Shown: positions 45,882 to 55,517, counted from the first letter of the stretch. The stretch is 64,000 bases of DNA from Silvimonas amylolytica (GCF_014645555.1 NZ_BMLY01000008.1:103535-167534); one strand, 5' to 3'. The notes: generated from the sequence alone by a model not told the origin. Numbers and translations are program-made.

Positions 45882-46949
45882 ATGAATCGTATTGAAATTG
45901 AACATCTGTACAAAGCCTACGGTCCGGTTGAAATCCTCAAGGACATCAATATTGCCGTGCCTCAAGGCCAGTTTGTGGCACTGATCGGCCCGTCCGGCTG
46001 CGGTAAATCCACGCTGTTGCGCACGATTGCCGGGCTGGAGCAGATTACCGGCGGCACGCTGAAAATTGATGGCAATGTGGTGAACAAAACCCCGCCGCGC
46101 AAGCGCGATGTCGCCATGGTGTTCCAGAGCTACGCGCTCTACCCGCACATGAATATCGAAAAAAACATGTCGTATTCATTGCGCCTGAAGCGCAGCGCGC
46201 CGCAAGTGATCAAAGACAGCATCAACGGCGTAGCGCAAACGCTAGGCCTGACCCATTTGCTGGAACGCATGCCGCGGCAGTTGTCTGGCGGTCAGCGCCA
46301 GCGTGTCGCCATGGGTCGCGCCATTGTGCGTAACCCCAAGGTGTTCTTGTTTGATGAGCCACTTTCCAACCTGGATGCCGCCCTGCGGGTACATATGCGT
46401 TCGGAAATCCGCAAGCTGCACAACCGCCTGAATGCCACGTCGGTGTATGTGACGCACGATCAGGTCGAAGCCATGACCATGGCCGATCACGTCGTGGTGC
46501 TGCGTGCCGGTCAGGTCGAACAACAAGGCAAGCCGATTGATCTGTACGACAAACCCGCCAACAAGTTTGTCGCCGGGTTTATTGGTTCGCCAGCCATGAA
46601 TTTTGTGGAGGGCCGCATTGGCGCAGATGGCCGTAGCGTGCAGTTTGGTACCAACCATGTTCTGAACATTGGCCGCGAACTACCCGTAGGCAAACCCGTC
46701 TGGCTGGGCCTGCGCCCGGAACACCTGCAACTGGAAGGCAACGGCCAGATTCTGCGCTGCCAGGTAGAGAACGTAGAAAGCACCGGGTCGATGACGTTTA
46801 TTGAAGTCCAGCCCGAAGGCAGCAACGACACACCGATGCTGATCACCCACGGCGGCAAAGCGCCCGTGGTGGTTGGGGACAAGGTGAACCTGTTTATCGA
46901 TACGGCAAACCTGCACGTCTTCGACAAAGAGACCGAAAAAGCAATTTGA
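45882..46949 (+). CDS. Sugar ABC transporter ATPase (alpha-xylosidase operon)
   Basis: 355 residues. Walker [10 protein letters not shown], signature LSGGQRQR, Walker [14 protein letters not shown] and the H-loop are present; the TOBE-type C-terminal part contains [12 protein letters not shown]. It belongs to the MalK/UgpC group. It is followed, after 113 nt with the operator copy, by GH31. It could also energise the neighbouring GH3-linked permeases, which lack an ATPase. Confidence 0.93.
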   Translation: MNRIEIEHLYKAYGPVEILKDINIAVPQGQFVALIGPSGCGKSTLLRTIAGLEQITGGTLKIDGNVVNKTPPRKRDVAMVFQSYALYPHMNIEKNMSYSLRLKRSAPQVIKDSINGVAQTLGLTHLLERMPRQLSGGQRQRVAMGRAIVRNPKVFLFDEPLSNLDAALRVHMRSEIRKLHNRLNATSVYVTHDQVEAMTMADHVVVLRAGQVEQQGKPIDLYDKPANKFVAGFIGSPAMNFVEGRIGADGRSVQFGTNHVLNIGRELPVGKPVWLGLRPEHLQLEGNGQILRCQVENVESTGSMTFIEVQPEGSNDTPMLITHGGKAPVVVGDKVNLFIDTANLHVFDKETEKAI

Positions 46950-47017
46950 AATCGTCGGGGGGATTCGCGCAGCAATCCACCCGACCCGACATCTTTGAAC
47001 AAATGTTACAGGCACTT

Positions 47018-47033
47018 CCGGAAACGTTTCCGG
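47018..47033. promoter_or_regulatory. Second copy of the operator palindrome, before GH31
   Basis: CCGGAAACGTTTCCGG is a perfect 16-bp palindrome whose inner 14 bases are identical to the site at 42601-42614. It lies 29 nt before the GH31 start codon, so GH31 may have its own repressed promoter or the site may allow a roadblock or loop ~4.4 kb long. Confidence 0.7.
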
Positions 47034-47062
47034 CCATGCCAGACTTACAACGGAAAACCACC

Positions 47063-49387
47063 ATGAAAATCAGCGACGGCAACTGGCTCATCCGCGATGG
47101 CCTCAACCTGATGTACGCCGTGCAGGTCCACAGCGTGGACATTGTGGGTGATGAACTGCTGATCTACGCCGCCCCTCGCGACGTGACCTCCCGCGCGTAT
47201 CAACTGGATACCGGCCTGATCACCCTGCGCGTGCATTCACCACTGCCAGGCGTGATTGGCATCAAGATGGCGCATTTCCAGGGCGTCGCCAATACCGGCC
47301 CGCACTTTGAATTGAATCGCCAGTCGCACCCGGTCAGCATCACCAATACCGATGAAGCCGTCACGCTCACGAGCGGCAATCTGACCGTGCGCATTGCCAA
47401 GACCGGCGACTGGGCCATCGACTTCTTGCGCGCCGGTGAACGCATCACCGGCAGCGGTTTCCGTGCCAGCGGCCAGGTGATCGACAACAATGAAGGCGGT
47501 GCACCGTATATGTTCGAGCGGCTGGACCTGGGTGTGGGCGAGAACGTCTACGGTCTGGGCGAGCGCTTTACCGCGTTTGTGAAGAATGGCCAGGTGGTCG
47601 ACACCTGGAACCGCGATGGTGGCACCAGCACAGAACAAGCCTACAAGAACGTACCGTTCTACCTCACCAATCGTGGCTACGGCGTGTTCGTGAATCACCC
47701 GGAAAACGTCAGCTTTGAAGTAGCCAGCGAGAAAGTCGCCAAGGTGCAGTTCAGCGTGGCCGGCCAGGCACTGGAATACTTTGTGATTGACGGCCCCACG
47801 CCCAAGCAGGTACTGGATCGCTACACCCGCCTGACCGGTCGCCCTGCCCTGCCACCGGCCTGGTCGTTTGGTTTATGGCTAACCACGTCGTTTACCACCG
47901 ACTACGACGAGGGCACGGTCAATCATTTCATTGATGGCATGGCAGAACGCAACATTCCGCTACATGTGTTCCACTTTGACTGCTTCTGGATGAAGGCTTT
48001 CCACTGGTGCGACTTCACCTGGAACAAAGAGACCTTCCCCGATCCGGAAGGTATGCTCAAACGCCTGAAAGCGCGCGGATTGAAGATCTGTGTGTGGATC
48101 AATCCCTACATTGCACAACCATCGCCGCTGTTTGCCGAAGGCATGGCCAAGGGTTATCTGCTGACCAAACCCAATGGTGACGTCTGGCAATGGAACCGCT
48201 GGCAACCCGGTCAGGGCATCGTGGACTTCACCAACCCGGCCGCATGCGAGTGGTATGCCGGCCATCTGCGCCGCCTGCTGGATATGGGCGTAGATTGCTT
48301 CAAGACTGACTTTGGTGAACGTATCCCCACCGACGTGGTGTACCACGACGGCTCTGACCCGCAGAAGATGCACAACTACTACAGCTACCTGTACAACAAG
48401 GTGGTGTTTGATGTGCTGGTCGAAAAACGCGGCGTGGGCGATGCGGTGGTTTTTGCGCGCTCTGGTACAGCAGGCAGCCAGCAGTTGCCGGTGCACTGGG
48501 GTGGTGATTGCAGCGCGACATACGAATCCATGGCTGAAACACTGCGCGGTGGCTTGTCGCTTGGGCTGTCGGGTTTTGGCTTCTGGAGCCACGACATCAG
48601 CGGCTTTGAAAATACCGCGCCCGCCGATGTGTACAAGCGCTGGTCGGTGTTCGGCCTCTTGTCCAGCCATAGCCGTTTGCACGGCAGCAAATCCTACCGG
48701 GTGCCCTGGTTGTTTGATGACGAGGCGGTGGCCGTGGTGCGCCACTTTACCGAGTGGAAATCCCGCCTGATGCCGTACCTGTATGACGCCTCCGTCCAGG
48801 CCACCCAGGGCGTACCCACGTTGCGCGCCATGATGCTGGAGTTCCCGCAAGACCCGGCCTGCGATTATCTGGATCGCCAATACATGCTGGGCGATGCGCT
48901 GATGGTGGCTCCGGTATTCAACGCAGCAGGCCATGTGGATTTCTACCTGCCCGCAGGCCGCTGGACACATCTATTCAGCAATACCGAAGCCCAAGGCGGC
49001 TGCTGGCAACGTGAGCAGCATGGTTTTATGAGTCTGCCGCTGTACGTGCGTCCGAACACACTGCTCGCACTGGGGCGCAATGATCAGCGTCCGGATTACG
49101 ATTACGTCGCTGAACACGAACTGCATTTGTTTGCGCTTGACGACCACACCAGCGCCGCAGCCACGCTGCGCGACCTGACTGGCCAGGAGATCAGCACCGT
49201 GTCCGTCACCCGCATGGGTCAGCAACTGCGTGTCGCGCAGTCTGGCAAAGCAGGCGTGGTGCGGCTGGTATTGCGCAACCTGAAGGCGGGCGCGCAGCCA
49301 GCAGGCGTGACCGTTCGTGATACACCGCTGGGCGCTGCAGTGGAAATCACGGCCAGCGCGTTGCCGGTGTCGCTCAACCTGGCCTGA
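47063..49387 (+). CDS. yicI: GH31 alpha-xylosidase (YicI type)
   Basis: 774 residues from the ATG at 47063 (GGAAAACCACC upstream); the longer frame from 46946 crosses the operator and is rejected. E. coli YicI is 772 residues. The nucleophile is Asp 416 in KTDFGERIP and the acid/base is Asp 482 in HWGGDC, the same numbers as in YicI. The segment after the nucleophile ([16 protein letters not shown]) is characteristic of the alpha-xylosidase branch. No signal peptide. It removes alpha-1,6-xylose from xyloglucan fragments such as isoprimeverose. Last gene of the operon, followed by a strong terminator. Confidence 0.94.
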   Translation: MKISDGNWLIRDGLNLMYAVQVHSVDIVGDELLIYAAPRDVTSRAYQLDTGLITLRVHSPLPGVIGIKMAHFQGVANTGPHFELNRQSHPVSITNTDEAVTLTSGNLTVRIAKTGDWAIDFLRAGERITGSGFRASGQVIDNNEGGAPYMFERLDLGVGENVYGLGERFTAFVKNGQVVDTWNRDGGTSTEQAYKNVPFYLTNRGYGVFVNHPENVSFEVASEKVAKVQFSVAGQALEYFVIDGPTPKQVLDRYTRLTGRPALPPAWSFGLWLTTSFTTDYDEGTVNHFIDGMAERNIPLHVFHFDCFWMKAFHWCDFTWNKETFPDPEGMLKRLKARGLKICVWINPYIAQPSPLFAEGMAKGYLLTKPNGDVWQWNRWQPGQGIVDFTNPAACEWYAGHLRRLLDMGVDCFKTDFGERIPTDVVYHDGSDPQKMHNYYSYLYNKVVFDVLVEKRGVGDAVVFARSGTAGSQQLPVHWGGDCSATYESMAETLRGGLSLGLSGFGFWSHDISGFENTAPADVYKRWSVFGLLSSHSRLHGSKSYRVPWLFDDEAVAVVRHFTEWKSRLMPYLYDASVQATQGVPTLRAMMLEFPQDPACDYLDRQYMLGDALMVAPVFNAAGHVDFYLPAGRWTHLFSNTEAQGGCWQREQHGFMSLPLYVRPNTLLALGRNDQRPDYDYVAEHELHLFALDDHTSAAATLRDLTGQEISTVSVTRMGQQLRVAQSGKAGVVRLVLRNLKAGAQPAGVTVRDTPLGAAVEITASALPVSLNLA

Positions 49388-49406
49388 GTATCGTCAATGC
49401 TGTGAC

Positions 49407-49438
49407 AAAAAAACCCGGTCCTGTGACCGGGTTTTTTA
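49407..49438. terminator. Intrinsic terminator after GH31
   Basis: A 13-bp stem AAAAAACCCGGTC / GACCGGGTTTTTT with a 4-nt loop, 20 nt after the stop codon. T tracts on both strands. Confidence 0.92.
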
Positions 49439-49492
49439 TTGCGAATACGGACACCGGCAAATGCCGGTTACTTGCCTCGGGATACATGAACA

Positions 49493-49509
49493 ATATATGA
49501 TTCATATAT
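49493..49509. promoter_or_regulatory. 17-bp palindrome upstream of the ParD-like gene
   Basis: ATATATGATTCATATAT has perfect 8-bp arms around one central base, 23 nt before the ATG at 49533. AT-rich dyads of this kind are usual autoregulatory operators for antitoxin-type ribbon-helix-helix proteins. A GTATATAC dyad (49515-49522) next to it adds a partial second site. Confidence 0.6.
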
Positions 49510-49532
49510 GGAACGTATATACGGAGACGGGT

Positions 49533-49745
49533 ATGGGCATTGTGAACATTGAGGACGATCTGCACGATCAACTGCGCAAAGCCAGCGCCGTATCGTGCCG
49601 CTCCATCAACGCGCAGGCCGCGTTCTGGATCAAGATCGGCATGCTGTGCGAAATGAACCCGACGCAAAGCTTCAACGAAATCGTCGCGCAGGAATTACGC
49701 ACGGCGGGCATCGTGCCGCAGCCCGTTAAAGTAGCGTCGGCATGA
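49533..49745 (+). CDS. ParD-like antitoxin-family protein
   Basis: 70 residues from the ATG at 49533, which has GGAGACGG in front; the open frame reaches 49317 but lies across the terminator and palindrome. It matches the ParD-like antitoxin family (PF11903 style): MGIVNIEDDLHDQLRKASAVSCRS, SINAQAAFWIKIGMLCE, NPTQSFNEIVAQELRTAG. The N-terminal half is a ribbon-helix-helix DNA-binding fold. The usual toxin partner (ParE/RelE type) is absent; the next gene, overlapping by 4 nt (ATGA), is a methionine aminopeptidase. Likely autoregulates through the upstream palindrome. The family's role is not established. Confidence 0.85.
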   Translation: MGIVNIEDDLHDQLRKASAVSCRSINAQAAFWIKIGMLCEMNPTQSFNEIVAQELRTAGIVPQPVKVASA

Positions 49746-50506
49746 CCAAGCGGCCGGAAGAAATTGCGCTGATGGCTGAATCTGGCCGTCTGCTGGCCGA
49801 TGTTTTTGGCTTTCTGAACGCGCTGGAACTGATCGGCATGTCGACCATGCAGGTCAATGATCTGGTCGATCAGTTCATCGTGCAGGAACTCAAAGCGCGC
49901 CCGGCCAGCAAGGGCCAATACGGCTACGCGTATGCATTGAACGCCTCTCGCAACAACGTGGTTTGTCATGGTGTGCCATCCGCGGTAGACGTACTGCAGA
50001 GCGGCGACATTGTGAATTTCGATATCACACTGGAAAAGAACGGCTATATCGCCGACTCCAGCAAAACTTACCTGGTGGGCGAGGTCTCTCCGCTGGCCAG
50101 ACGCCTCGTTGAAGTGACCTATGAAGCCATGTGGAAGGGCATCAGCGCCGTGCGCCCTGGTGCAAGGCTAGGCGATGTGGGGCATGCCATTGAACGGCAT
50201 GCACGCCAGAACGGATATTCGGTTGTGCGCGAATATTGCGGTCACGGCATTGGCCGGGAAATGCACGAAGACCCGCAAGTCCTTCATTGGGGCAAGCCGA
50301 AAACGGGTCTGCTGTTGCAAGAAGGGATGGTGTTCACCATTGAACCCATGCTCAACCAGGGCCGGCATGCGGTGCGGACTGAGGACGACGGCTGGACGGT
50401 GGTCACGCGCGACGGCCAGTTATCCGCACAGTTTGAACATACGGTGGCCGTTACTCGCACTGGCGTCCAGGTATTGACGCTGCGCGCAGAAGAACAACGG
50501 CGCTAG
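49742..50506 (+). CDS. map: Type I methionine aminopeptidase paired with ParD-like protein
   Basis: 254 residues. Metal ligands match E. coli MAP: Asp 94, Asp 105, His 168, Glu 201 and Glu 232; catalytic His 76 and His 175 are also present (YCGHGIGREMHEDPQV, FTIEPML, AQFEHTV). It removes the initiator methionine from nascent proteins. Its ATG overlaps the ParD-like stop, so the two are co-translated. Housekeeping map is usually near rpsB or secY-type genes; this copy lies amid sugar operons, so it is probably an additional copy, though the rest of the genome is not visible. Confidence 0.9.
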   Translation: MTKRPEEIALMAESGRLLADVFGFLNALELIGMSTMQVNDLVDQFIVQELKARPASKGQYGYAYALNASRNNVVCHGVPSAVDVLQSGDIVNFDITLEKNGYIADSSKTYLVGEVSPLARRLVEVTYEAMWKGISAVRPGARLGDVGHAIERHARQNGYSVVREYCGHGIGREMHEDPQVLHWGKPKTGLLLQEGMVFTIEPMLNQGRHAVRTEDDGWTVVTRDGQLSAQFEHTVAVTRTGVQVLTLRAEEQRR

Positions 50507-50534
50507 GCTCCTCCCTGCGGCGCGGAGCGCTTCC

Positions 50535-51551
50535 TCACCCACCCCGCGGCACGCCAGTGGACGCACGCACCACCAGTTCAGTTGGCAGCACAATTTGCGG
50601 GGAGGCCGCTTCCAGTCCTGCGATCAGCGCCAGCAAGGTGTTTACCGCAGAGCGCCCCATTTGCTGGATCGGCTGGCGGATGGTGGTCAACGCAGGATGA
50701 CATTGCGCCGCGCCGGGGATGTCGTCAAAACCAATGACCGACATCTCATCCGGCAACCGCAAACCGGCCTCCCGCAAGCCCGCCATCACACCAATTGCAC
50801 TCATGTCATTGGCAGCAAACACAGCCGTAGGCCGATCTGGCAACGCCAACAACGTTTTCACCGCGCTTTGCCCGCGCGACAGCGAATAGTTACCGGGGAT
50901 GATCAGCTGCGGGTCAACTGCAATGCCCGACTGGGTGAGCGTATCCAGGTAGGCCCGGTGTCGGTCCTGCGCAGAGGCCAGGCGCTCATCCCCCGTCAGA
51001 AAGGCAATGCGCTTGTGCCCCAGCCCGAGCAAATGCCGTACAGCCAGGCAAGCACCGGCATAGCTATCAGAGGCTATCGACGGAAAACGCACAAAGCGCC
51101 CGTACTGATCGACCGTGATGATGGGTACGCGCGCATCGGCCAGGACTTCCAGATAACTGTGTTCGTAGGGCAAGAGTGCAATGATGCCGTCGATGACTTG
51201 CTGCATCAGCTTGATCACGCGCGGCAATGGTGGCTGGTCAGGCTCAACCAGCGAATACACCAGCAACTCATAACCCGCTGTTCGGGCCGCGCGGCCGACG
51301 CCAGCAACCAGTTCACTCACAAACGGGTTATGTAACTCGGCCGTCACCAGGCCGATCACGTGGCTGCGCCGGCTGGAGGACTTTTGCTCCGTGCGGTTCA
51401 CCACGTACCCCATCTCTGCGGCGATCCGCAAAATCTCTTCCCGCCGTTCACGTGATACGCCCGGTTTGTTGGATAACGCACGCGAGACCGTCATCTGCGA
51501 TACCCCGGCGGCGTTGGCGATGGCCATCAACGAGACGTCATTCTTGCTCAT
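50535..51551 (-). CDS. LacI-family repressor of the GH3-linked operon
   Basis: 338 residues. DNA-binding residues ~3-57 (VSLMAIANAAGVSQMTVSRALSNKPGVSRERREEIL) and a GntR/GalR-like ligand domain (AVFAANDMSAIGVMAGLREAG). AGGGCG precedes the ATG. Divergent from the binding-protein gene across a 312-nt gap that contains five ACGTTA/TAACGT elements, its probable sites. Inducer unknown; a beta-glucoside is likely from the GH3 partner. Confidence 0.9.
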   Translation of the reverse strand: MSKNDVSLMAIANAAGVSQMTVSRALSNKPGVSRERREEILRIAAEMGYVVNRTEQKSSSRRSHVIGLVTAELHNPFVSELVAGVGRAARTAGYELLVYSLVEPDQPPLPRVIKLMQQVIDGIIALLPYEHSYLEVLADARVPIITVDQYGRFVRFPSIASDSYAGACLAVRHLLGLGHKRIAFLTGDERLASAQDRHRAYLDTLTQSGIAVDPQLIIPGNYSLSRGQSAVKTLLALPDRPTAVFAANDMSAIGVMAGLREAGLRLPDEMSVIGFDDIPGAAQCHPALTTIRQPIQQMGRSAVNTLLALIAGLEAASPQIVLPTELVVRASTGVPRGG

Positions 51552-51592
51552 AAAGCGCCCTGTTCGGTGTGTTTTTGCACGCTATTGAGTAT

Positions 51593-51813
51593 ACGTTACA
51601 AACTACGTTATAAGCATCAAACCCCACGGCATACCCCTTGCCATGACGCACCGCAATAAAAATCATGAAACACGCTATAAAACATCAATATTTCAACGAA
51701 TTGGTAAAAAAATGAACGCAGCAAAATGACTTTCGTAACTTGCCGTTCATCTGTATGACAACGTTACGATGTAGTTATCCAATTGACGCTACATAACGTT
51801 AAAACATAACGTT
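51593..51813. promoter_or_regulatory. Cluster of ACGTTA operator elements
   Basis: The divergent gap holds ACGTTA at 51593 and 51605, AACGTTAC at 51760, and a direct repeat ACATAACGTT at 51791-51800 and 51804-51813 (13-bp period). Each has the short central CG dyad of LacI-family sites. The cluster covers the start regions of both divergent genes. Confidence 0.5.
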
Positions 51814-51863
51814 TCCTCCGCCTCAAGCGACTCTGCCCAATTACCGCTTTACCGGAGGAAAAA

Positions 51864-53144
51864 ATGCAAAAAGCCAGAACCGGTACGCTGTCCGCGCTGC
51901 TCTGTATTGCGGCCCTGGCGGCCTCTGCCAGCGCCAGCGCGGCCGATCAGGTCATTACCGAGTGGGACCTGCAAACCAACACCGCCGCCGCCAAACTGAT
52001 CAACGACGCCGGCGTCCGTTTTGAAGCCACCAATCCTGGCTTCAAGGCCGAGCAATCCCACATTCTGAACGACGCCTACAAGACCAAATTGAAGATCGCC
52101 TTTGGCGCTGGTCAGCCGCCGTGTGTGTTTGCCACCTGGGGTGGCGGCCCGCTACGGGAGTACGTGAAATCCGGCCAGGTCGTTGATCTGACACCGTATC
52201 TGGCCAAAGACACGGCTTTTCGTGATCGCTTCATTCCAACGGGCTTCATGTCCGCCACCATTGACCACAAGGTCTACGGCGTACCATCCGAGAACACCAC
52301 CGCCGCCGTGGTGTTTTACAACAAAGAACTCTTTGCCAAATACAAATTGCAACCACCCCAGACCTGGGATGAGTTGATGAATGTGGTGAAGGTCTTCAAA
52401 GCCAACGGCGTTGCACCGTTTGCACTGGCCAACAAGAACAAGTGGCCAGGGTCGATGTATTACATGTACCTCGTGGACCGCATTGGTGGCGCGGACACCT
52501 TCCGCAATGCGGTAGAGCGCAAACCGGGCGGCAGCTTTACCGCTCAACCGTTTATTGCAGCGGGCGAACGCATTCAGGAACTCGTGAAAGCCGGTGCCTT
52601 CGCGCCGGGCTACAACGGGCTGGATTACGACATTGGTGCATCCCGCCGCTTGATGTACTCCGGCAAAGCCGCCATGGAACTGATGGGCAGCTGGGAGCTG
52701 TCCACCATCCAGAACGAAAACCCCGGTTTTGTCAGCAAGGTCGGCTTCTTTGCCTTCCCGTCCGTCACCGGTGGCAAGGGTGATCCAAAAGACGTGATCG
52801 GCACCGTGGGCGACAACTTCATGAGCATCTCCACCGCCTGCAAAAACCCGGATGCCGCCTTCAAACTGATCAAGGCCATGACCGACGACGCTTCTGCCCA
52901 GGCCCGCCTGGCGGACAAGCGCCTGATTCCGCTCAAGGGGCTGGCTGTATCTGACCCATACCTCAAGCAGATTCAGGCCCTGGTGACACAAGCGCCAAGC
53001 ATTCAGCTCTGGTACGACCAGGAACTGCCACCCAAGATGGGTGAGTTGCACAAGGACACCTTGCAAGCGCTGTTTGGGCTGTCCATGACCCCGCAAGAGG
53101 CTGCGCAGCAGATGGAAACTGCGGCGAAGACGGAGTTGAAATAA
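51864..53144 (+). CDS. Sugar ABC transporter substrate-binding protein (GH3-linked operon)
   Basis: 426 residues with GGAGGAAAAA before the ATG. The signal peptide ends SASASAAD. Family 1 extracellular binding protein: [22 protein letters not shown] at the start, [42 protein letters not shown]. It captures an oligosaccharide or glucoside for the permeases at 53.7-55.5 kb. A 529-nt repeat-rich spacer follows, as in the galactan operon. Confidence 0.92.
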   Translation: MQKARTGTLSALLCIAALAASASASAADQVITEWDLQTNTAAAKLINDAGVRFEATNPGFKAEQSHILNDAYKTKLKIAFGAGQPPCVFATWGGGPLREYVKSGQVVDLTPYLAKDTAFRDRFIPTGFMSATIDHKVYGVPSENTTAAVVFYNKELFAKYKLQPPQTWDELMNVVKVFKANGVAPFALANKNKWPGSMYYMYLVDRIGGADTFRNAVERKPGGSFTAQPFIAAGERIQELVKAGAFAPGYNGLDYDIGASRRLMYSGKAAMELMGSWELSTIQNENPGFVSKVGFFAFPSVTGGKGDPKDVIGTVGDNFMSISTACKNPDAAFKLIKAMTDDASAQARLADKRLIPLKGLAVSDPYLKQIQALVTQAPSIQLWYDQELPPKMGELHKDTLQALFGLSMTPQEAAQQMETAAKTELK

Positions 53145-53370
53145 GGGGTCGCCGGCGCGCTGCGCGGTTAAGCCATACAGCGCGCCGGAATAAGCAGACG
53201 AAGTTGGGGTTGCCGTTGAATTTGCTTTTGACGTGTCCCCTCCGGCAGCGCCGAGCATCGCAGCGGAGTCCGGGGTTTCGGCGTAAGGGTGTTTGAGGGC
53301 TTTAGCCCGAGTTCCCTGGAGCCAGCCGGACTTTGCGAGAAGCGCAGGGAGCCCGAAGGGCGTTGTCGCA

Positions 53371-53443
53371 GGGGTCGCCTTTCTTTGGTTACTTTCTTTG
53401 GCGAAGCAAAGAAAGTGACGTGGGTCCGGGCACCCCCGGGTAT
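53371..53443 (+). repeat. Dispersed intergenic repeat with hairpin (copy B)
   Basis: GGGGTCGCCTTTC ... GGTCCGGGCACCCCCGG flank a 13-bp stem GTTACTTTCTTTG / CAAAGAAAGTGAC (53388-53400 with 53407-53419; one G-U type pair). It matches copy A at 34549-34625 read on its minus strand. Orientation relative to operon direction is the same in both. Confidence 0.85.
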
Positions 53444-53501
53444 GTAAACAACGCGCCGCAGGGCGCTAAAACCTCACAACAATATAAACCAGGTCCGCCA
53501 C

Positions 53502-53530
53502 CCCGGATTCCCGCTAACGCTTCATCCGGG
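53502..53530. repeat. Dispersed GTAGCCCGGAT-type element
   Basis: CCCGGAT...ATCCGGG arms around a 15-nt AT-poor spacer, followed by CTAC. This resembles the GTAGCCCGGATGnAGCG intergenic repeat seen in many beta- and gammaproteobacteria. Confidence 0.6.
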
Positions 53531-53563
53531 CTACGAAGTGGCATCTGCCAACGACATAACTGG

Positions 53564-53584
53564 ATTCCGGCTCAGGGCCGGAAT
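53564..53584. repeat. Short dyad repeat (ATTCCGGC/GCCGGAAT)
   Basis: Perfect 8-bp arms with a 5-nt centre inside TGGATTCCGG...GGAATGACGA. The layout recalls ATTCCC-N8-GGGAAT (dRS3-like) repeats of Neisseria relatives. Confidence 0.5.
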
Positions 53585-53673
53585 GACGAGACAGTAAAAA
53601 GGCCAACTCATCACCTTTGCAATGAACGCATTTGCAATAAAAGCATGACCACCGCATCACCCGAGAACCGCCA

Positions 53674-54600
53674 ATGACAAGTTACACCGAAACCCAGGTC
53701 TTACCGCTAGCCCGCCCGGTCCGGGCTTGGCCAGCCTGGCTCGTCCCCACCTTTTTTCTCGCCCCAGCCGTCATCATGCTGGTGGTCTTCCTCCTGTACC
53801 CGCTGCTCTCGAGTTTTCAGTTGTCACTCCTGAACTGGAATGGCCTGGGTACGCAGGGCAAGTTTGTCGGGCTGGATAACTGGCTGTATTTGCTGCAAGA
53901 CCCTATCTTCTGGTTGTCCTTGCGCAATAACAGTCTTTTGGCGGTGTTTTCCGTCGTTATCCAGTTACCTATCGCTCTGGCTCTGGCGGTCTTGCTGGAT
54001 AAAGCCGGCGGCTATTCGCGCGTGCTCAAGATCGTCTATTTTCTACCGCTACTCATGTCCAGCGTGGCGCTGGGCGTGCTGGCCAAGAACCTGTACGACC
54101 CCAACTTCGGGCCGATCAACCTGATCCTGCAAGCGCTGCATATGGATGCCTTTGCGCATGACTGGCTGGGCGATACGCACTACGCGCTGGGCTCGATCAT
54201 TGCGGTGGTGTGCTGGCAAAACATTCCGTTTTACATGGTGCTGTTCATGGCCGGGCTGGCGTCGTTTCCGGATGAACTGCAAGAAGCCGCACTCCTCGAT
54301 GGCGCCAGCGAATGGACCATCTTCTGGCATATCAAACTGCCGCATCTGTACGGCACGCTGCGTACCGGCGCGCTGCTGGCAATCATTGGTTCGCTGCGAT
54401 ATTTCGATCTCATCTTCGTGATGTCGGGCGGTGGCCCCGAGCATTCTTCCGAACTGATGGCGACCTACATGTACCGCACGGTGTTTGATTCATTCCAGCT
54501 GGGTTACGGCAGCACCATTGCCTCGGCCATGTTTATTGTGGTGACGCTGGTGGCCAGCCTGGCGCTGCGCCTGACCCGCCGTTTCGAGCCGGAGGTTTAA
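53674..54600 (+). CDS. Sugar ABC transporter permease, MalF type (GH3-linked operon)
   Basis: 308 residues, six membrane segments; EAA loop [26 protein letters not shown]. Typical MalF-type short form. One base separates its stop from the next ATG. It is preceded by the repeat-rich spacer. Confidence 0.92.
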   Translation: MTSYTETQVLPLARPVRAWPAWLVPTFFLAPAVIMLVVFLLYPLLSSFQLSLLNWNGLGTQGKFVGLDNWLYLLQDPIFWLSLRNNSLLAVFSVVIQLPIALALAVLLDKAGGYSRVLKIVYFLPLLMSSVALGVLAKNLYDPNFGPINLILQALHMDAFAHDWLGDTHYALGSIIAVVCWQNIPFYMVLFMAGLASFPDELQEAALLDGASEWTIFWHIKLPHLYGTLRTGALLAIIGSLRYFDLIFVMSGGGPEHSSELMATYMYRTVFDSFQLGYGSTIASAMFIVVTLVASLALRLTRRFEPEV

Positions 54601-54601
54601 C

Positions 54602-55453
54602 ATGCTGACCACGCCTGTTTTGCCACGCCGCGGCTTTGCACCATCCCGGGTTGTGGTCCCGACCCTGGGTCTTTTCTGGCTGGCCGTCACGCTGCTGCCG
54701 TTCCTGTTTATGGTCATGACCAGTTTCAAAACCCAGGAAGACAGCTTTGCTACGCCCATCTGGGCGCTGCCTTCGCATCTGGATCTGATCAACTACAAGG
54801 CCGTTTTGCAGGGGGACTTTCTGATCTACCTGCGCAATAGCGTCTTTGTGATTGGCGTGTCCATTGCGCTGATTTTGCTGTTCGGTGCCATGGCGGCTTA
54901 CGCCCTTGCCCGCTTGCGTTTCAAGTTCAACCAGCCGCTGTTCGGGCTGATTGTGGCCGGCATGATCGTGCCGCTGCATGTCACCCTGGTGCCGGTGTAT
55001 TTGATGACGCGCCAGGCCGGGCTGTACGACACGATGTTTGCACTGATCGGGCCTTATGTGGCGATGAGCCTGCCCGTGTCCATCTTCATCCTGACCGGTT
55101 TCATGAAACAAATCCCGCGTGAACTGGAAGAAGCCGCACAACTGGATGGCTGCGGACCGATCGCCATTTTCGCCCGCATCTTTTTGCCACTGTGCGGGCC
55201 GGGGCTCTCCACCGTAGCGATCTACAACGGCATCAATCTGTGGAATGAATTCATTTTTGCCTACGTGCTGACCTCTACCCCCAACCACCGCACCTTACCC
55301 CTGGCCGTGTGGGACTTCCAAAGCCAGTTTGCCTCCAACATCCCCGGCATGATGGCCGTGGTGACCCTGACGGCCCTGCCCCTGATTGCGGCCTATGCCT
55401 TTGGGCAGGAGAAAATTGTGAAAGGGATGATGGCCGGGGCGCTCAAAGGCTAG
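54602..55453 (+). CDS. Sugar ABC transporter permease, MalG type (GH3-linked operon)
   Basis: 283 residues, six membrane segments; EAA loop [27 protein letters not shown]. Ends [15 protein letters not shown]. Directly after the MalF-type gene and 64 nt before GH3. No ATPase gene is found in this operon. Confidence 0.92.
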   Translation: MLTTPVLPRRGFAPSRVVVPTLGLFWLAVTLLPFLFMVMTSFKTQEDSFATPIWALPSHLDLINYKAVLQGDFLIYLRNSVFVIGVSIALILLFGAMAAYALARLRFKFNQPLFGLIVAGMIVPLHVTLVPVYLMTRQAGLYDTMFALIGPYVAMSLPVSIFILTGFMKQIPRELEEAAQLDGCGPIAIFARIFLPLCGPGLSTVAIYNGINLWNEFIFAYVLTSTPNHRTLPLAVWDFQSQFASNIPGMMAVVTLTALPLIAAYAFGQEKIVKGMMAGALKG

Positions 55454-55517
55454 ACACCCCCTGTTTGCACGACCCATCCATACAAAAACCAGGCCCCAGC
55501 CGGCCGCAGGAAACATC

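Larger units (their letters stand above)
53145..53673. other. 529-nt intercistronic region, three dispersed repeats
   Basis: No gene is supported between the binding-protein stop and the permease start. The region is a patchwork of repeats: a GCGCGCCG-rich start (53150-53190), the hairpin repeat at 53371-53443, a CCCGGAT/ATCCGGG element at 53502-53530 and a GGATTCCGGC/GCCGGAATGAC element at 53564-53584. Confidence 0.7.

Noticed and set aside
49317..49532. N-terminal extension of the ParD-like gene into the GH31 3' end
   Set aside because: It would run through the terminator and the palindrome; the ATG at 49533 has a good ribosome-binding site and starts the conserved domain.
49533..50506. 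Classical ParDE toxin-antitoxin locus
   Set aside because: The downstream gene is an intact methionine aminopeptidase and no ParE/RelE-sized toxin frame is present on either strand.
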